From: Fodinicurvata sediminis DSM 21159
Lineage (GTDB): Bacteria > Pseudomonadota > Alphaproteobacteria > Kiloniellales > DSM-21159
Direction of reading: 5' to 3'
NCBI RefSeq assembly: GCF_000420625.1
Contig: NZ_ATVH01000011.1
Span: 558,001 to 622,000, forward strand
DNA length: 64,000 bases
Position numbers and translations under genes: made by a program. Numbering within the stretch: position 1 is the first letter of the stretch; each line of letters starts with the position of its first letter. Under the pieces are notes generated by a model. The model was given only the letters and a program-made list of their open reading frames with translations, ran no database searches and was not told the DNA's origin. Shown here in pieces: positions 55,938 through 64,000 of the stretch.

Positions 55938-56325
55938 GACAGAGAAAAGGTCAGCTGTCCGACTGGTACGCCTGACCCCTCTGATCGATATCGTCTTCAT
56001 CCTCCTGGTTTTCTTCATGCTGGCCTCCAGTTTCATGGATTGGCGCAGTATCGCCCTGGGCACGCCATCCGCTCAGAGCGCGGCCGGCAACAGCATGGAA
56101 GGTGCCATGCTGTTGCGCGTGCATGAGGACGGCCAGGTGGACCTTTCAGGGCGCCGCATGTCCGTGGAAGAGCTTGGCGCGGCCCTCAGTGCAGATCTGC
56201 AACAGGACCCTGATCGGCGCATCCTGGTGCGCCCCATGCGCCAGGTCCCTCTGCAGCAGACCGTGCGGGTCCTGGACGAGATCTCGGCTGCGGGGGGCCA
56301 CAACATAGCCCTGTCGGAACGATAG
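55882..56325 (+). CDS. exbD: ExbD/TolR family protein (first copy)
   Basis: 147 residues from ATG 55882; the ATG at 55903 is equally possible. VRLTPLIDIVFILLVFFMLASSF is the single ExbD helix with the proton-carrying Asp (LIDIVFILLVFFM). A periplasmic domain follows (LRVHEDGQVDLSGRRMSVEELGAAL). It forms the proton channel with ExbB. Overlaps exbB by 56 bases, so translation is coupled. Neighbour of a second, divergent exbD. Confidence 0.9.
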   Translation: MSPDSSTMSPGRGFSLRNKTEKRSAVRLVRLTPLIDIVFILLVFFMLASSFMDWRSIALGTPSAQSAAGNSMEGAMLLRVHEDGQVDLSGRRMSVEELGAALSADLQQDPDRRILVRPMRQVPLQQTVRVLDEISAAGGHNIALSER

Positions 56326-56330
56326 ACGCC

Positions 56331-56738
56331 ATGCGCATCTCCTCACCCAGACCTCGCAGCATCGACAGTGAAGCCGGCGTCCTGCCGCTGATCAACATTG
56401 TCTTCCTGCTGCTGATCTTCTTCATGCTGGCCGGACAGCTGTCGGCAAGTGATCCACTGGCTGTCGAACCGCCCGAAAGTCTCAGTGAATCGCTTCCCAA
56501 GGATCAGACCCTGACACTCTTTATTTCGGAAGATGGCCAAATGGTCATCGAGGATACCGAGGTCGCACTGGAACAGCTGGAGGAAGAAATCTCTGCCCGC
56601 CTTTCGCGGAAGGTGGCAGCCGATCTGGAAGTGAAAGCAGACAACAGCCTTGATTCGGCCCGGCTGGTCCAGGTCATGAGTCGCCTTCGGCAGGCCGGGG
56701 TTGAGCAGGTTACGCTTCTAACGAACAGCAGGCGCTGA
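56331..56738 (+). CDS. exbD: ExbD/TolR family protein (second copy)
   Basis: 135 residues with GVLPLINIVFLLLIFFMLAGQL as the helix. Here the proton-carrying Asp of the family is replaced by Asn (LINIVF against LIDIVF in the first copy). The periplasmic part has LFISEDGQMVIEDTEVALEQLEE, ending with VEQVTLLTNSRR. The substitution suggests a non-proton-carrying or heteromeric partner. The stop overlaps the tonB ATG. Confidence 0.9.
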   Translation: MRISSPRPRSIDSEAGVLPLINIVFLLLIFFMLAGQLSASDPLAVEPPESLSESLPKDQTLTLFISEDGQMVIEDTEVALEQLEEEISARLSRKVAADLEVKADNSLDSARLVQVMSRLRQAGVEQVTLLTNSRR

Positions 56739-57904
56739 TGCAGATAAAGCCGCGCCATTGGGTTCTGGCCCTGGCACTTGCCCTTGCGCTTCACCTCGCA
56801 TTCTTCCTGCTCTCAGGTCTGCAGCAGGATAACCAGACCAGTCTCGCCGGCGGTGGGACGCAAATCTCGCTTGATCTTGCCGGAGACGGCCAGACCGCCG
56901 CAGAGAACATTCAGGAAGCCGCGGTCCAATCCACCAACAACGCCGTCACACCAGAGAACACCACCGAGGCAAGTGAAGCCGTCCCGGAAGACGTTCAGGT
57001 TGAGGAAGACAACCCGGAAGCCATGGCTGAGGCAAGTGACGTCACGGAATCTCAATCCGAGACCCCGCCCCCAGAGGAAGTCCAGACGTCCGCGCCTCCC
57101 GAAGAAACGCTACAACAGGCGCAAGCTCAGGAGGAGGCTATAACGGCCACGCCTGAAGAGCAGGCGGAAGTTAGCGAACCTAGAGAAATCGCAGAGGCAG
57201 CCGAAGTCGCAGAGGCGGCTGCAGAGGCAGCCGACGTAAGTGATACAGTTGCAGCCACAGAGCAGGAAACGCGCACTGCCAGTGAGCCGGAGACCGCGAC
57301 AGCGCAGGCCGTCTCCAGCGAACAGGAGCAAGAGGCGCAAGAGGACAGACCTGAGGAACCTGTTGCGAGAAGCCGCCCTGAACAGCCGCCCCCTCGGAAG
57401 CCTCAAGACCAGCAAATGGCCCGCAAGCCAACCCGGGAGGAACGCAATGACCCTCCCGCAACAGAACCGGAATCCTCGACTGAAGAGAGCCAGGATACCG
57501 AAGGCGCCCAGGAAGAAGAGCAGGCCGCCTTGGGGAACAGTGGTGCCGGCGCATCTGAAACAAGCTCAACCGGACAGACAGAGAACCCGGGAACAGGAGA
57601 CGCCAGAACCGCCGATGCGCTGCAACGATATCTCGGCGAACTCGGCCTCTGGCTCGAGCGTCACAAGGACTACCCGCGCGCCGCGCGTCAACGGCGTCAG
57701 GAAGGCACGGCCATCCTGCGCTTCGTGATCAATCAGGTAGGCCGCGTACTGGAATATTCGATAGAGCAGAGCGCGGGCCACAGCCTTCTGGACCGTGAAG
57801 TTGAGGCCATGATCGAGCGGGCACAGCCATTGCCGGAGCCGCCCGATGAAATCGACCGGGAGCGTATGGAATTTCGTGTGCCGCTGGCCTTCAAACTGCG
57901 GTGA
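56738..57904 (+). CDS. tonB: TonB family energy transducer with acidic linker
   Basis: 388 residues: an N-terminal anchor helix (LALALALALHLAFFLLSGL), a long linker and a C-terminal TonB domain (about 290-388: YLGELGLWLERHKDYPRAARQRRQEGTAILRFVINQVGRVLEYSIEQSAGHSLLDREVEAMIERAQPLPEPP). The family YP motif and the G.....F.I pattern are present. The linker is unusually acidic and Ala/Glu-rich instead of the Pro-Lys rod of E. coli TonB. It transmits the proton-motive force to outer-membrane receptors; no receptor gene lies in this window. Confidence 0.91.
   Translation: MQIKPRHWVLALALALALHLAFFLLSGLQQDNQTSLAGGGTQISLDLAGDGQTAAENIQEAAVQSTNNAVTPENTTEASEAVPEDVQVEEDNPEAMAEASDVTESQSETPPPEEVQTSAPPEETLQQAQAQEEAITATPEEQAEVSEPREIAEAAEVAEAAAEAADVSDTVAATEQETRTASEPETATAQAVSSEQEQEAQEDRPEEPVARSRPEQPPPRKPQDQQMARKPTREERNDPPATEPESSTEESQDTEGAQEEEQAALGNSGAGASETSSTGQTENPGTGDARTADALQRYLGELGLWLERHKDYPRAARQRRQEGTAILRFVINQVGRVLEYSIEQSAGHSLLDREVEAMIERAQPLPEPPDEIDRERMEFRVPLAFKLR
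57191..57238 (+). repeat. Short near-repeat in tonB linker
   Basis: The 10-base unit GCAGAGGC[AG]G occurs at 57191, 57209 and 57221, encoding Ala-Glu-Ala-Ala runs in the acidic linker. It is probably a substrate for linker-length variation and has no separate function. Confidence 0.6.
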
Positions 57905-57959
57905 AGATCAAGTCAACCGAACAACTCTCACAACAACACCCTGAACGGAGGCCCCATTC

Positions 57960-58457
57960 ATGAACTGTCCCATCGATGACTCCTCGCGCCTGTCGGATCT
58001 GCCGTTCGCAGGACAGTTCCTGATATGGTTCTTGCGCAGCTGGGTTGATGACCAGCGCCACCCAGGGCATGCCAGTGTCAACCTGAAGGATGGCGCCCAG
58101 GCCGCAGGACTGTCCGATGCGACCCGTGATCTGGACCGCTTCATGAGGACTCTCGCCGCGTCCGCTCCTGGTGTCATCGTGATCGAACATCCGGACTGCC
58201 GGCAATTGAGCAACGATGAGAAGCTCCTGCTTGCAGCCCTCTCCAGTTTACAGGCAGGGCGCATTCATGATTTCGAAGACCTGCTTGCGAGCGTCATACC
58301 GCCAGCAGCGGTGCGCATCGCCCGCATGCCGGCGGCCCAGTTCGTTGGCCGCTTCCAGCGCGAAGGTCTGGTGCTGCCAGAATGTGCAACAGAGCCGAGA
58401 GAGACTGTATCCCGGCTCACCCTCTGTCCGGACCCCGGCACCATGCGGTTGCAATAG
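57960..58457 (+). CDS. Hypothetical protein downstream of tonB (165 aa)
   Basis: 165 residues with GGAGG nine bases before the ATG. No signal peptide or membrane helix. Recognisable stretches are FAGQFLIWFLRSWVDDQRHPGHASVNLKDGAQAAGL and LSNDEKLLLAALSSLQAGRIHDFEDLLASVIPPAAVRIARMPAAQFV, both probably helical. It is transcribed after tonB (55-base gap) and converges on the alpha/beta hydrolase gene. I do not recognise the family; the context suggests an accessory to iron uptake or a separate small cytoplasmic protein. Confidence 0.7.
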   Translation: MNCPIDDSSRLSDLPFAGQFLIWFLRSWVDDQRHPGHASVNLKDGAQAAGLSDATRDLDRFMRTLAASAPGVIVIEHPDCRQLSNDEKLLLAALSSLQAGRIHDFEDLLASVIPPAAVRIARMPAAQFVGRFQREGLVLPECATEPRETVSRLTLCPDPGTMRLQ

Positions 58458-58481
58458 GAGAACTCTGATAGCGCTGTGAAT

Positions 58482-59189
58482 TCAGTCCCTTTCTGTCAGC
58501 CAACGACGCAGCTCGGCCGTGGTTTCTTGCGGCTTTTCCATCGGTGGCAGATGGCCACAGTGGTCGAGGATCACCAAGCGTGAGTCCGCGATACCGGCGG
58601 CCATCTCGCGGTGCGCTTCAACAGGGGTCAACTGATCCTCACGACCACAGAGCACCAGGGTCCGGCAGGTAATCCGGGCCAGGTCAGGCCGGAAATCCGG
58701 GCGATTGAGAATGGCCTGCTGCTGACGAATGAACCCATCACGGCCAATGTTCTCGGCCATGGCCAGGATCCGATCGCAGAGATCCTTGTCTTCAAGGCGA
58801 TCCTCGTGAACCAGCATGGGCAGAAGCCGCGGTGTCACACCCTTGAAACGGCCCTTGCGCGCCAGTTCCATTAAGCCCTTGCGACGCGAGATCACTTCTT
58901 CTTCGTCCAGACAGGCACGCGTATCCATGAGCGCCAGGCGTTCAACGCGATCAGGGGCTTGGCGCATCACTTCCTGTGCGACATATCCCCCCATCGACAA
59001 CCCGGCGAGCGCAAAGCGTTGCGGCATCATCTCCAGGACCGATTTGGCCATGTCGGAGACATTATCCTGGGTACTGAAGTCCGCCACCCTGATATCGGCA
59101 AGATCCGCCAATTCCTGAATCTGGTGGCGCCAGAGGTCGGCGTCCAGCAAAAGGCCGGGCAACAAGGCAAGTGGCGTTCTGTCTGTCAT
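58482..59189 (-). CDS. Alpha/beta hydrolase
   Basis: 235 residues from ATG 59189 (MTDRTPLALLPGLLLDADLW). The nucleophile elbow is AGLSMGGYVAQEVM with the serine in GLSMGG; an Asp in VLCGREDQLTPV and the His in LDHCGHLPPMEKP complete the triad. The enzyme family is broad and the substrate cannot be named. The start overlaps the stop of the cysteine-hydrolase gene (ATGA), so the two are one operon. Confidence 0.92.
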   Translation of the reverse strand: MTDRTPLALLPGLLLDADLWRHQIQELADLADIRVADFSTQDNVSDMAKSVLEMMPQRFALAGLSMGGYVAQEVMRQAPDRVERLALMDTRACLDEEEVISRRKGLMELARKGRFKGVTPRLLPMLVHEDRLEDKDLCDRILAMAENIGRDGFIRQQQAILNRPDFRPDLARITCRTLVLCGREDQLTPVEAHREMAAGIADSRLVILDHCGHLPPMEKPQETTAELRRWLTERD

Positions 59190-59752
59190 TTGATCATCTT
59201 GAGCAGTGAGCGAAAGTCTTCTGTTCCGGCACGTTCGAGCCACTCGAACAGCACCATTTCCTTTGTCACAAGCCGTATGCCTTCCTGGCGCATACGTGTC
59301 AGCCCGAGTTCCCTTTGCATAGGATCGCGAGAGCCGCAGGCATCGGCAACCAGGTAAACTTCATAACCCAGGACGCTCAAGTCCAGTGCAGTCTGCAGAA
59401 CACAGACATGCGTCTCCATGCCGCAGATCAGCACTTGCCTACACTGCAAGTCTGCCAGGACATCCATGAAAGTGGTTTCACGCGCGGCGCTAAACGTCAT
59501 CTTGCTAACCACGTACGCGTTCGTTGCAGCCTGATGCACTGGCTCAACTGTCGGCCCTAGCCCCTTGGGATATTGTTCGGTGAAGATGCTCGGTACGGAC
59601 AATTCTGCTGCAGCGCGCAGCAACGTCTTCGTCACATCCTGAACGGCCTGGCTGTCTGCTATGGCTGGCGCCAGACGGTCCTGGACATCCACCACCACAA
59701 GGCAGCTCTCCGCCCTGGCCAGGGTTTTTCGTGATAACTCGGAAGAAACCAT
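59186..59752 (-). CDS. Isochorismatase-family cysteine hydrolase (YcaC-like)
   Basis: 188 residues. The triad is visible: Asp in CLVVVDVQDRLAPAI, Lys in VVSKMTFSA, and Cys in LICGMETHVCVLQTA. GMETHVCV is typical of YcaC and related bacterial hydrolases. It probably acts on an amide or related small substrate. First gene of a two-gene operon with the alpha/beta hydrolase; it is a distant paralogue of the amidase at 16127-16828. Confidence 0.9.
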   Translation of the reverse strand: MVSSELSRKTLARAESCLVVVDVQDRLAPAIADSQAVQDVTKTLLRAAAELSVPSIFTEQYPKGLGPTVEPVHQAATNAYVVSKMTFSAARETTFMDVLADLQCRQVLICGMETHVCVLQTALDLSVLGYEVYLVADACGSRDPMQRELGLTRMRQEGIRLVTKEMVLFEWLERAGTEDFRSLLKMIK

Positions 59753-59913
59753 GGATTTGTTACTTCATGAAACAGAAAGAAAAGTGACAGGGATCAGCAA
59801 GAAATTTTCTGCTGTATTTCAGCCACAAGCAAACTATATTCCTCGTTTAGAGCACGGCTATATCAGGCCTCTCTTGACACAGCCACAGAAAACCGTAACG
59901 TTTTCGGCGCACT

Positions 59914-59932
59914 CACCGTATTGAATACGGTG
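59914..59932 (+). promoter_or_regulatory. Perfect hairpin in the helicase leader
   Basis: CACCGTAT (59914-59921), three bases, then ATACGGTG (59925-59932) form an 8-bp stem 31 bases before the helicase ATG. It could be an operator or a leader RNA hairpin. The rest of the 211-base gap shows no clear feature. Confidence 0.45.
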
Positions 59933-59963
59933 CTGCAATACTTCCCTACAGTTAAGAGTCAAC

Positions 59964-61469
59964 ATGTCATTTGAACAGCTTGGACTGAGTTCCGAGACAC
60001 TCCAGGCCATAAAGGACGCCGGCTACGATCAGCCGACTCCCATCCAGGAGAAAGCCATTCCCTACGTCCTCATGGGACGCGACATCATGGGCGTTGCCCA
60101 GACGGGCACCGGCAAGACGGCCGGGTTCACCCTGCCCATGATCGATATTCTGAGCAGCGGCCGGGCGAAGACCCGCATGCCGCGCTCCATCATCCTTGAG
60201 CCGACACGGGAACTCGCATCCCAGGTGGCCGACAGCTTCGAAAAGTATGGCAAGAATTCCAAGCTGAGCATGGCGCTGCTGATCGGCGGCGAATCCATGA
60301 AGGACCAGCAGAACCTGCTGCAACGCGGCGTCGACGTGCTGATTGCCACGCCTGGGCGGCTGCTGGATCTCTTCGATCGTGGCCAGATCCTGCTGGCGGA
60401 CACCAAGCTTCTCGTCATCGACGAAGCCGACCGCATGCTGGACATGGGTTTCATCCCGGATGTCGAAAAACTGGTCGGGCTGCTGCCACCGCTGCGCCAG
60501 ACCCTGTTCTTTTCGGCCACCATGGCCCCGGAAATTCGCAAGCTTTCCGAAAAGTTCCTGAACAACCCCAAGGAAATCAGCGTTGCACCTCCGCCTTCGG
60601 CGGCGGCCCTGGTGACCCAGCGCCTGCTGCCCTGCGAGGCCGAACCAAAGAAGAAGCGTGCCGCCCTGCGTGAGCTCCTGAAACAGGAAGCTGACGAGAT
60701 GCAGAGCGCGCTGATCTTCTCGAACCGCAAGCGCGACGTCGCAACACTCCAGCGTTCGCTCGAGCGGCATGGCCTCAATGCCAAGGCGCTCCACGGCGAC
60801 ATGGCCCAACCGGCACGCATGGAAACCCTCAATGCGTTCAAGAATGGCGAGATACAGATACTCGTCTGTTCCGACGTTGCCGCCCGCGGGCTCGACATAC
60901 CGGCCGTGAGTCACGTCTTCAATTTCGACGTCCCGACCCATGCAGAGGACTATGTGCATCGAATCGGACGCACAGGACGCGCCGGCCGCAGTGGCAAGGC
61001 CTATACCCTTTTCCTGCCGAGCGAGAAGAAGTACCTGGATGCCGTCCAAAAACTGATCGGCTTCGAGATCCAGAAGACCTCCCTTTCAGGCGAAGCACCC
61101 TCCAGTGAGAAAGCCAAGGAGGAAGCTCAGCCAGAGGCTGCAAAAACCCGCAGGTCAAGCCAGCGCAAGACATCACAGGCCAAGTCTCGAAAGCCCTCTG
61201 GCGGCAAGGTGCAGGACGACGCATCCAAGCCGCAGGCTGAGGACAAAGCAGCGGAAGTCGAAGCGGTTGAAGACAAACCTGTTGAAGAGGAAGCGGAAAA
61301 GTCCGCAAAGAGCGGCAAGAAGCCGGCAGCCCAGAAAACCTCTTCGCGTCGAAGCAAGTCGCGCAAGAAGGAACCGGAGCTTCTTGAAAACGACGAGAGC
61401 ACATCGCCTTTCGGCGAGCACACGCCGGCATTCCTGCTGCGCCCCGTACCCCAGACGGCCAGCGCCTGA
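59964..61469 (+). CDS. rhlE: DEAD-box RNA helicase, RhlE-like
   Basis: 501 residues. All core motifs are present: the Q-motif (YDQPTPIQEKAIPYVLMG), AQTGTGKT (I), PTRELASQ (Ia), DEAD in VIDEADRMLDMGF (II), SAT (III) and HRIGRTGRAGRSG (VI). A Lys/Arg- and Glu-rich tail (about 375-490) is typical of RhlE proteins and binds RNA. It remodels RNA in ribosome assembly or decay. A leader hairpin precedes it. Confidence 0.95.
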   Translation: MSFEQLGLSSETLQAIKDAGYDQPTPIQEKAIPYVLMGRDIMGVAQTGTGKTAGFTLPMIDILSSGRAKTRMPRSIILEPTRELASQVADSFEKYGKNSKLSMALLIGGESMKDQQNLLQRGVDVLIATPGRLLDLFDRGQILLADTKLLVIDEADRMLDMGFIPDVEKLVGLLPPLRQTLFFSATMAPEIRKLSEKFLNNPKEISVAPPPSAAALVTQRLLPCEAEPKKKRAALRELLKQEADEMQSALIFSNRKRDVATLQRSLERHGLNAKALHGDMAQPARMETLNAFKNGEIQILVCSDVAARGLDIPAVSHVFNFDVPTHAEDYVHRIGRTGRAGRSGKAYTLFLPSEKKYLDAVQKLIGFEIQKTSLSGEAPSSEKAKEEAQPEAAKTRRSSQRKTSQAKSRKPSGGKVQDDASKPQAEDKAAEVEAVEDKPVEEEAEKSAKSGKKPAAQKTSSRRSKSRKKEPELLENDESTSPFGEHTPAFLLRPVPQTASA

Positions 61470-61547
61470 ACTGCGGATGCGCAAACTGCCCGTGGCCCCT
61501 AGCCCAAGGCCCTTTTCGAACCGGATTATCTCGGCTAGCTTCGTTGC

Positions 61548-61790
61548 ATGAAAACGATATTCGTCCAGATCAAGTGTGAACTTGGCCAAGCTTACAAGGT
61601 TGCCGACGAGCTTGTTCAGGATCTTGAGCAGGTTTCGGAAGTCCACTCGACATCCGGGCAGTATGACCTGATGGTGAAATGCTACCTGGATGACGATACC
61701 GACATCGGGCACTTCGTGACCGAATCGATCCAGACCCTGCCCGGAATCAAGGACACCTTTACGCTGATTGCTTTCAAGGCCTTTGGCTGA
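61548..61790 (+). CDS. Stand-alone Lrp/AsnC ligand-binding (RAM) domain protein
   Basis: 80 residues consisting only of the AsnC-type alpha/beta sandwich (FVQIKCELGQAYKVADELVQDLEQVSEVHSTSGQYDLMVKCYLDDDTDIGHFVTESIQTLPGIKDTFTLIAF). It lacks a DNA-binding domain. Such single-domain proteins bind amino acids and may pair with full-length Lrp family members or modulate enzymes. It is transcribed after rhlE with a 78-base gap. Confidence 0.9.
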   Translation: MKTIFVQIKCELGQAYKVADELVQDLEQVSEVHSTSGQYDLMVKCYLDDDTDIGHFVTESIQTLPGIKDTFTLIAFKAFG

Positions 61791-61901
61791 GCTTTAGGAA
61801 AAGGCTGAGCTCCAGCCCACCGAGCCAGGCTCTTTCCAAGTCTCGGCAGAGCCGCAGCAAGTAGCAACTGGCGCTGAAACCTTGTAACAGGGCTGGATCA
61901 C

Positions 61902-63065
61902 GTGCGCCTTCACGTAAACTTCAGACTGGCTTTTCCCTACGCTGCCCTTCAGGCCGCCATCTTCTTTACACTTGGTATCTACCTGCCCTTCTGGCCCCTC
62001 TGGCTTGAGGGGCGCGGCCTTGGCGCCACCGAAATCGCGACTCTGCTTGCCGCTTCGGCCTGGCTGAGAATCCTGGCAACCCCGGCTTTCGGCCTGGTGG
62101 CAGACCGCTGGTCCTACGGCCACTTCCTGCCGCACCTCCTTGCCGCAGGTGCACTCTGCACATTTGGCCTGTTCCACTATCTACATGGATTCTGGGTCCT
62201 GCTGCCGGTCCAGGTGCTTGCCATCTGCCTCTTTCACCCTCTCATCCCCCTAAGCGACAGTCGCAGCATGGCGGCGGTGCGCGCGCACGGCCTGGATTAC
62301 GGCCGCATCAGGCTATGGGGATCGCTCGCCTTCATACTGGCGTCATCGGCCGGCGGCTGGCTGATCGCAGAAAATGCATCGGACATTATACTTCTGCTCA
62401 TCATGATTGGCCTGGGTCTCTGCCTGGTGACCGCCGGACTTCTGCCTTCCGGCAGAACGGAGCGCCGGAACTTCGAGATAGGTGGCCTGCGCAGTCTCAT
62501 GGGAAACTGGCAGTTCATGGCATTCCTGGTTGCAGCAGCCCTGCTGCAATCAAGTCACGCCCTCTATTACGGATTCGGCAGCATCTATTGGCGCAGCACA
62601 GGATTCGACGAGATTACAATCGGGATATTCTGGGCCATCGGCGTTATCGCCGAGATTGCCTTCTTCGCCTATGGTGCATTCTTCCTGAAGCGCTTCGGAA
62701 CGAAAGGTTTGCTCCTGCTGGCCGGACTGGCCGGCTGCATACGCTGGTCCCTGACGCCAATCCTGCCTTTTGCCGAGACAACCCTGCTTCTGCAGTGCCT
62801 GCACGCCTTGACCTACGCAGCCGCGCACCTTGGCGCGATGCATTTCATCTCGGCGCATACGCCAGTCTCACTTGCCGCCACGGCGCAGACACTCTACGCC
62901 GCATTGACCGGTGGCCTGGCCATGGGCGGCATGCTGTTCCTGGCAGGACCGCTCTATGCCGCACTGCACGGACAGGCCTATTTCATAATGAGCCTGTTGA
63001 GCCTTGCCGGTGTCATCGTGGTGATTGCCTTGCCGGCTTCAAACGATCATAAAGAGGCCCCATGA
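61902..63065 (+). CDS. MFS transporter, phenylpropionate/nucleoside permease-like
   Basis: 387 residues from a GTG start, with about twelve helices. The N-terminus ([43 protein letters not shown]) resembles the MFS_1-like family (HcaT). LGLVADRW-like loops ([14 protein letters not shown]) and a proline-rich central turn are consistent. The stop overlaps the upp start by four bases, so it is co-transcribed with uracil salvage genes, which suggests a base- or nucleoside-related substrate (inference). Confidence 0.87.
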   Translation: MRLHVNFRLAFPYAALQAAIFFTLGIYLPFWPLWLEGRGLGATEIATLLAASAWLRILATPAFGLVADRWSYGHFLPHLLAAGALCTFGLFHYLHGFWVLLPVQVLAICLFHPLIPLSDSRSMAAVRAHGLDYGRIRLWGSLAFILASSAGGWLIAENASDIILLLIMIGLGLCLVTAGLLPSGRTERRNFEIGGLRSLMGNWQFMAFLVAAALLQSSHALYYGFGSIYWRSTGFDEITIGIFWAIGVIAEIAFFAYGAFFLKRFGTKGLLLLAGLAGCIRWSLTPILPFAETTLLLQCLHALTYAAAHLGAMHFISAHTPVSLAATAQTLYAALTGGLAMGGMLFLAGPLYAALHGQAYFIMSLLSLAGVIVVIALPASNDHKEAP

Positions 63066-63703
63066 CAGAAAATGACTTTCCCTCCCTGCATGTGGTCACC
63101 CATCCGTTGCTCCAGCACAAGCTGAGCCTGATGCGTGACAAGAACACGCCGACGATCCTCTTCCGCCAGCTTCTGCGCGAAATCTCGCTGCTACTGGGGT
63201 ACGAAGTCACACGCGATCTTCCGCTGACGCATGAACGAATCGAGACACCGCTTGTCGAGATGGATGCACCGGTTCTGGCCTGTCCGCTGTCCATTGTCTC
63301 GATCCTGCGGGCTGGCCTGGGAATGGCCGAGGGGCTGCAGCAGTTGATTCCTTCGGCGCGTGAAGGTCACATCGGGCTTTACCGTGACCCGGAAACCAAG
63401 AAACCGCATGAGTACTTCCTGAAATTGCCGGAGAACCCGGGACGCGTGCTGCTGGTCGACCCCATGCTGGCGACAGGCGGCTCGGCCGCCCATGCTGTGG
63501 ATGTCCTGCTGCGCAACGGAGTGGCCCGTGAAGACCTGCGTCTGGTCACCCTGGTGTGCGCGCCTGAGGGTGTGAAGGTCTTTGCCGACGCGCATCCGGA
63601 TATACCCATCTATACAGCCGCACTGGACGAGAGGTTGAACGAGAAAGCTTACATCCTGCCTGGGCTGGGCGATGCCGGGGATCGCCTTTTCGGCACACTC
63701 TAG
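63062..63703 (+). CDS. upp: Uracil phosphoribosyltransferase
   Basis: 213 residues. The PRPP-binding loop is [18 protein letters not shown], and [15 protein letters not shown] and [31 protein letters not shown] complete the family pattern. It salvages uracil to UMP. The gene lies between an MFS transporter and the permease gene at the right edge, a pyrimidine-salvage unit. Confidence 0.96.
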   Translation: MTENDFPSLHVVTHPLLQHKLSLMRDKNTPTILFRQLLREISLLLGYEVTRDLPLTHERIETPLVEMDAPVLACPLSIVSILRAGLGMAEGLQQLIPSAREGHIGLYRDPETKKPHEYFLKLPENPGRVLLVDPMLATGGSAAHAVDVLLRNGVAREDLRLVTLVCAPEGVKVFADAHPDIPIYTAALDERLNEKAYILPGLGDAGDRLFGTL

Positions 63704-63771
63704 GCACTTCAGTTCCACCGGCAGCAACTGCCGAAGGATCAACAGGGGACAACAAGTAAAGGGGGCAAGTC

Positions 63772-64000
63772 ATGTCGGATCAGGAAAGCTGGTCACTCAG
63801 CGTATCTCAACGTCCACCGGCCGGGGCCTGGATGCTGCTCAGCCTTCAGCACCTCTTCGCCATGTTCGGGGCAACCGTCCTGGTGCCTCTGCTTACCGGG
63901 CTTCCACCAGCCGTCGCCCTGGTTAGCAGTGGACTCGGGACACTTTTGTATCTCGTTGTCACAGGCGGCCGTATCCCAGCTTATCTCGGGTCCTCCTTCG
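63772..64000 (+). CDS. uraA: Uracil/xanthine permease family protein (partial, runs off right edge)
   Basis: 76 residues are visible, starting at ATG 63772 with GGGGG upstream. The N-terminal QHLFAMFGATVLVPLLTGLPPAVALVSSGLGTLLY matches the NCS2 permease family (UraA), and GGRIPAYLGSSF is the conserved turn into the next helix. The C-terminal part is outside the window. With upp it would import and salvage uracil. Confidence 0.94.
   Translation, partial: MSDQESWSLSVSQRPPAGAWMLLSLQHLFAMFGATVLVPLLTGLPPAVALVSSGLGTLLYLVVTGGRIPAYLGSSF

Noticed and set aside
59967-61049. 360-codon minus-strand frame opposite the helicase
   Set aside because: Antisense to the DEAD-box helicase; no domain.

Overview
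The window is about 64 kb of compact, GC-rich bacterial chromosome. The content points to an alphaproteobacterium, probably of the Rhodospirillales type. Supporting features are a ChpT-type histidine phosphotransferase, a hybrid CheA with a receiver domain, two Cys-type formate dehydrogenases, an aspS / rnd / ppx-ppk neighbourhood, TRAP transport, and start codons that include GTG and TTG. The lineage is inferred from gene content only. No rRNA, CRISPR array, prophage or insertion sequence was seen. Nearly every base is coding and no gene-free stretch exceeds 300 bases.

Layout. (1) 1-7.1 kb: chemotaxis-like signalling (CheW, hybrid CheA), a ferric-iron ABC permease convergent with its binding protein but without an ATPase, and ChpT. 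(2) 7.2-11.9 kb: a DUF3553 protein and a soluble NAD-linked formate dehydrogenase (fused NuoE/NuoF-like beta subunit plus Mo/W-bisPGD alpha subunit). (3) 12.0-17.9 kb: a leftward catabolic operon (isochorismatase-family amidase, TRAP transporter DctPQM, membrane dipeptidase) facing a divergent LysR regulator. (4) 17.9-30.3 kb: a periplasmic, membrane-attached formate dehydrogenase (alpha, beta, cytochrome b) with small accessory proteins, a TorD-like chaperone, a DUF3305/DUF3306 pair, MobA and FdhD. Divergent from it is a polyferredoxin translationally coupled to an NlpC/P60 hydrolase. (5) 30.4-36.5 kb: moaA, NAD kinase, a DUF1127 protein, a GcvA-type LysR, argE, an AbrB-family membrane protein and tRNA-Leu(UAA). 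(6) 36.7-47.5 kb: a degenerate EAL protein, a CinA-type protein, a lipoprotein, sfsA, map, radC, hemN behind a FixK/FNR-type box, aspS, rnd and a membrane protein of unknown function. (7) 47.6-54.9 kb: ppx and ppk behind a Pho-box promoter, sixA, a CYTH-CHAD protein and mnmA. (8) 55.0-58.5 kb: an exbB-exbD-exbD-tonB operon behind a good Fur-box match. (9) 58.5-64 kb: an alpha/beta hydrolase with a cysteine hydrolase, a RhlE-type helicase, a stand-alone RAM domain, an MFS transporter, upp, and the start of a uracil permease gene.

How the parts fit. Two formate dehydrogenases, one cytoplasmic and NAD-linked and one periplasmic and quinone-linked, sit within 16 kb together with cofactor genes (moaA, mobA, fdhD). 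This suggests that formate from C1 or methylated-compound turnover is an important electron donor. The operon between them encodes import and hydrolysis of an amide or dipeptide-like compound. Nutrient responses can be read from the DNA: Fe (Fur box at exbB, palindrome in the fbpA promoter), Pi (Pho box at ppk) and O2 (FixK/FNR box at hemN). The least described parts are the small proteins inside the periplasmic formate dehydrogenase operon (a 45-residue membrane protein and a 61-residue lipoprotein), the polyferredoxin / NlpC-P60 pair, and the TRAP-dipeptidase-amidase operon.
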